A stretch of 5,842 bases of DNA. Source: an uncultured Candidatus Nemicrothrix sp. (lineage in GTDB: Bacteria > Actinomycetota > Acidimicrobiia > Acidimicrobiales > Acidimicrobilacustridaceae). Location of the stretch: positions 1-5,842 of the forward strand of contig CAIKHC010000288.1 in the NCBI GenBank assembly GCA_903827085.1, in the 5' to 3' direction. Shown here in pieces: positions 5,324 to 5,842 of the stretch. Position numbers and translations under genes: made by a program. Position 1 is the stretch's first letter, and every line of letters starts with the position of its first letter. Under the pieces are notes generated by a model. The model was not told the origin of the DNA, did not search any database, and saw only the letters and a program-made list of their open reading frames with translations.

Positions 5324-5842
5324 TCACTGAGCGATCGATGTAGTGGTGCTCGAAGTGGTGGTGCTTGAGGTCGATGTCGATGACGTTGTCGTCGTCTTCG
5401 CATTCTGCTCAATCAGCTTGTCGATATAGCTACGAGCTGACTTCAGCGAAGGTTGCTCAACCCCGTTCTCCAGATCGACCATCGCTACGGCAGGCACATT
5501 CACAACGAGAAGGTCGGAATCCTCGGCCAATGAGGGCTGAATCCAAAGGACACCGCCAGGTTTTCCGTTGAAGATCGCAACATTGTCGCCATCAACGCCC
5601 ACATACCAAGTCTTTGTGCCCGTCCACCAAATGAAGGCGAGCCCGAAAAGAATTACGAAAACAAATGCGGCGATGAACACGCCGACTCGCCAAGTGAATG
5701 AGCTACGAATCGCACCGGGAGCTCTCGGGAGCTTTGGTTCTGTTGGCGGAACATCAGTTACCGTGAGATCGCCGCCCGTATGTGAACTGCGAACTCGATT
5801 CGCAGGATCCGCATTTGGGTCACGGCCCGAATCGTCGACGAC
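5324..5842 (-). CDS. pstP: C-terminal part of membrane PP2C-type Ser/Thr phosphatase (PstP), cut by window edge
   Basis: The last 172 residues are visible; the frame is open to the right edge at a codon boundary. The first residues, VVDDSG, look like the end of a PP2C catalytic domain (usually ...DNVTVVVxD), so the metal-binding phosphatase core lies outside the window. A Pro-rich cytosolic linker of about 45 residues follows, then one membrane segment (about visible 54-73, ending AFIWWTG). Next is a small extracytoplasmic domain starting TWYVGVDGDNVAIFNG, which matches the YYVGVDGD..AI segment of mycobacterial PstP. It ends in a Thr/Ser run and IAQ. In related bacteria PstP dephosphorylates PknB and its substrates, including cell-division and wall enzymes. 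The position directly upstream of rodA supports the call. The identification rests on the C-terminal half and synteny, since no catalytic residue can be seen. Confidence 0.88.
   Translation of the reverse strand, partial: VVDDSGRDPNADPANRVRSSHTGGDLTVTDVPPTEPKLPRAPGAIRSSFTWRVGVFIAAFVFVILFGLAFIWWTGTKTWYVGVDGDNVAIFNGKPGGVLWIQPSLAEDSDLLVVNVPAVAMVDLENGVEQPSLKSARSYIDKLIEQNAKTTTTSSTSTSSTTTSSTTTSIAQ
5336..5395 (-). repeat. Low-complexity Thr/Ser tail of PstP
   Basis: Twenty consecutive residues of the phosphatase are all Thr or Ser (visible residues 150-169), just before the terminal Ile-Ala-Gln. The DNA is a run of ACN/AGC/TCN-type codons. The tail lies on the far side of the membrane and resembles the shorter Thr run at the end of PknB. 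It may be a glycosylation target or a wall-spanning spacer; neither is shown by the sequence. In the rodA frame the same bases encode an Arg/His-rich stretch that should not be counted as protein. Confidence 0.65.

Overview
This window looks like the conserved cell-wall and Ser/Thr-phosphosignalling locus of an actinobacterium. The gene order, a glutamine amidotransferase converging on a kinase / transpeptidase / SEDS polymerase / PP2C phosphatase block, matches the well-known trpG-pknB-(pknA)-pbpA-rodA-pstP neighbourhood of Mycobacterium and relatives. A second kinase (pknA) is missing from its usual place, base composition is only moderately GC-rich, and the kinase and phosphatase both end in Thr/Ser-rich extracytoplasmic tails. 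Together these lean towards a deep, non-mycobacterial lineage such as Acidimicrobiia. That placement is inference from style and synteny, not proof.

Layout. On the + strand, 68-649 encodes a complete PabA/TrpG-type glutaminase subunit. It converges on a four-gene minus-strand operon, with a 45-base gap (650-694) that holds a hairpin just after the kinase stop codon. Read in the direction of transcription, the operon is: the C-terminal 172 residues of a membrane-anchored PP2C phosphatase (PstP-like, cut by the right edge, 5842-5324); a RodA/FtsW-family SEDS protein (5319-4015); a class B penicillin-binding protein (4018-2537); and a PASTA-domain Ser/Thr kinase (2473-695). The rodA GTG lies four bases after the phosphatase stop, rodA and pbpA overlap by ATGA, and only the pbpA-pknB junction has some room (63 bases).

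How the genes work together. The SEDS protein would polymerise glycan from lipid II and the PBP would crosslink it. The kinase would sense muropeptide or lipid II through its PASTA repeats, and the phosphatase would reverse its phosphorylations. All are membrane proteins of the elongation/division machinery. The amidotransferase belongs to folate/tryptophan biosynthesis and is a conserved neighbour with no obvious functional link.

The most notable oddity is in the SEDS protein. The near-invariant Asp of its large extracytoplasmic loop, regarded as catalytic in RodA/FtsW, is replaced by Thr, while the adjacent transpeptidase has all its catalytic motifs. No mobile elements, CRISPR arrays, RNA genes or clearly novel systems were seen. 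The region is an ordinary core-genome locus with some lineage-specific variations.
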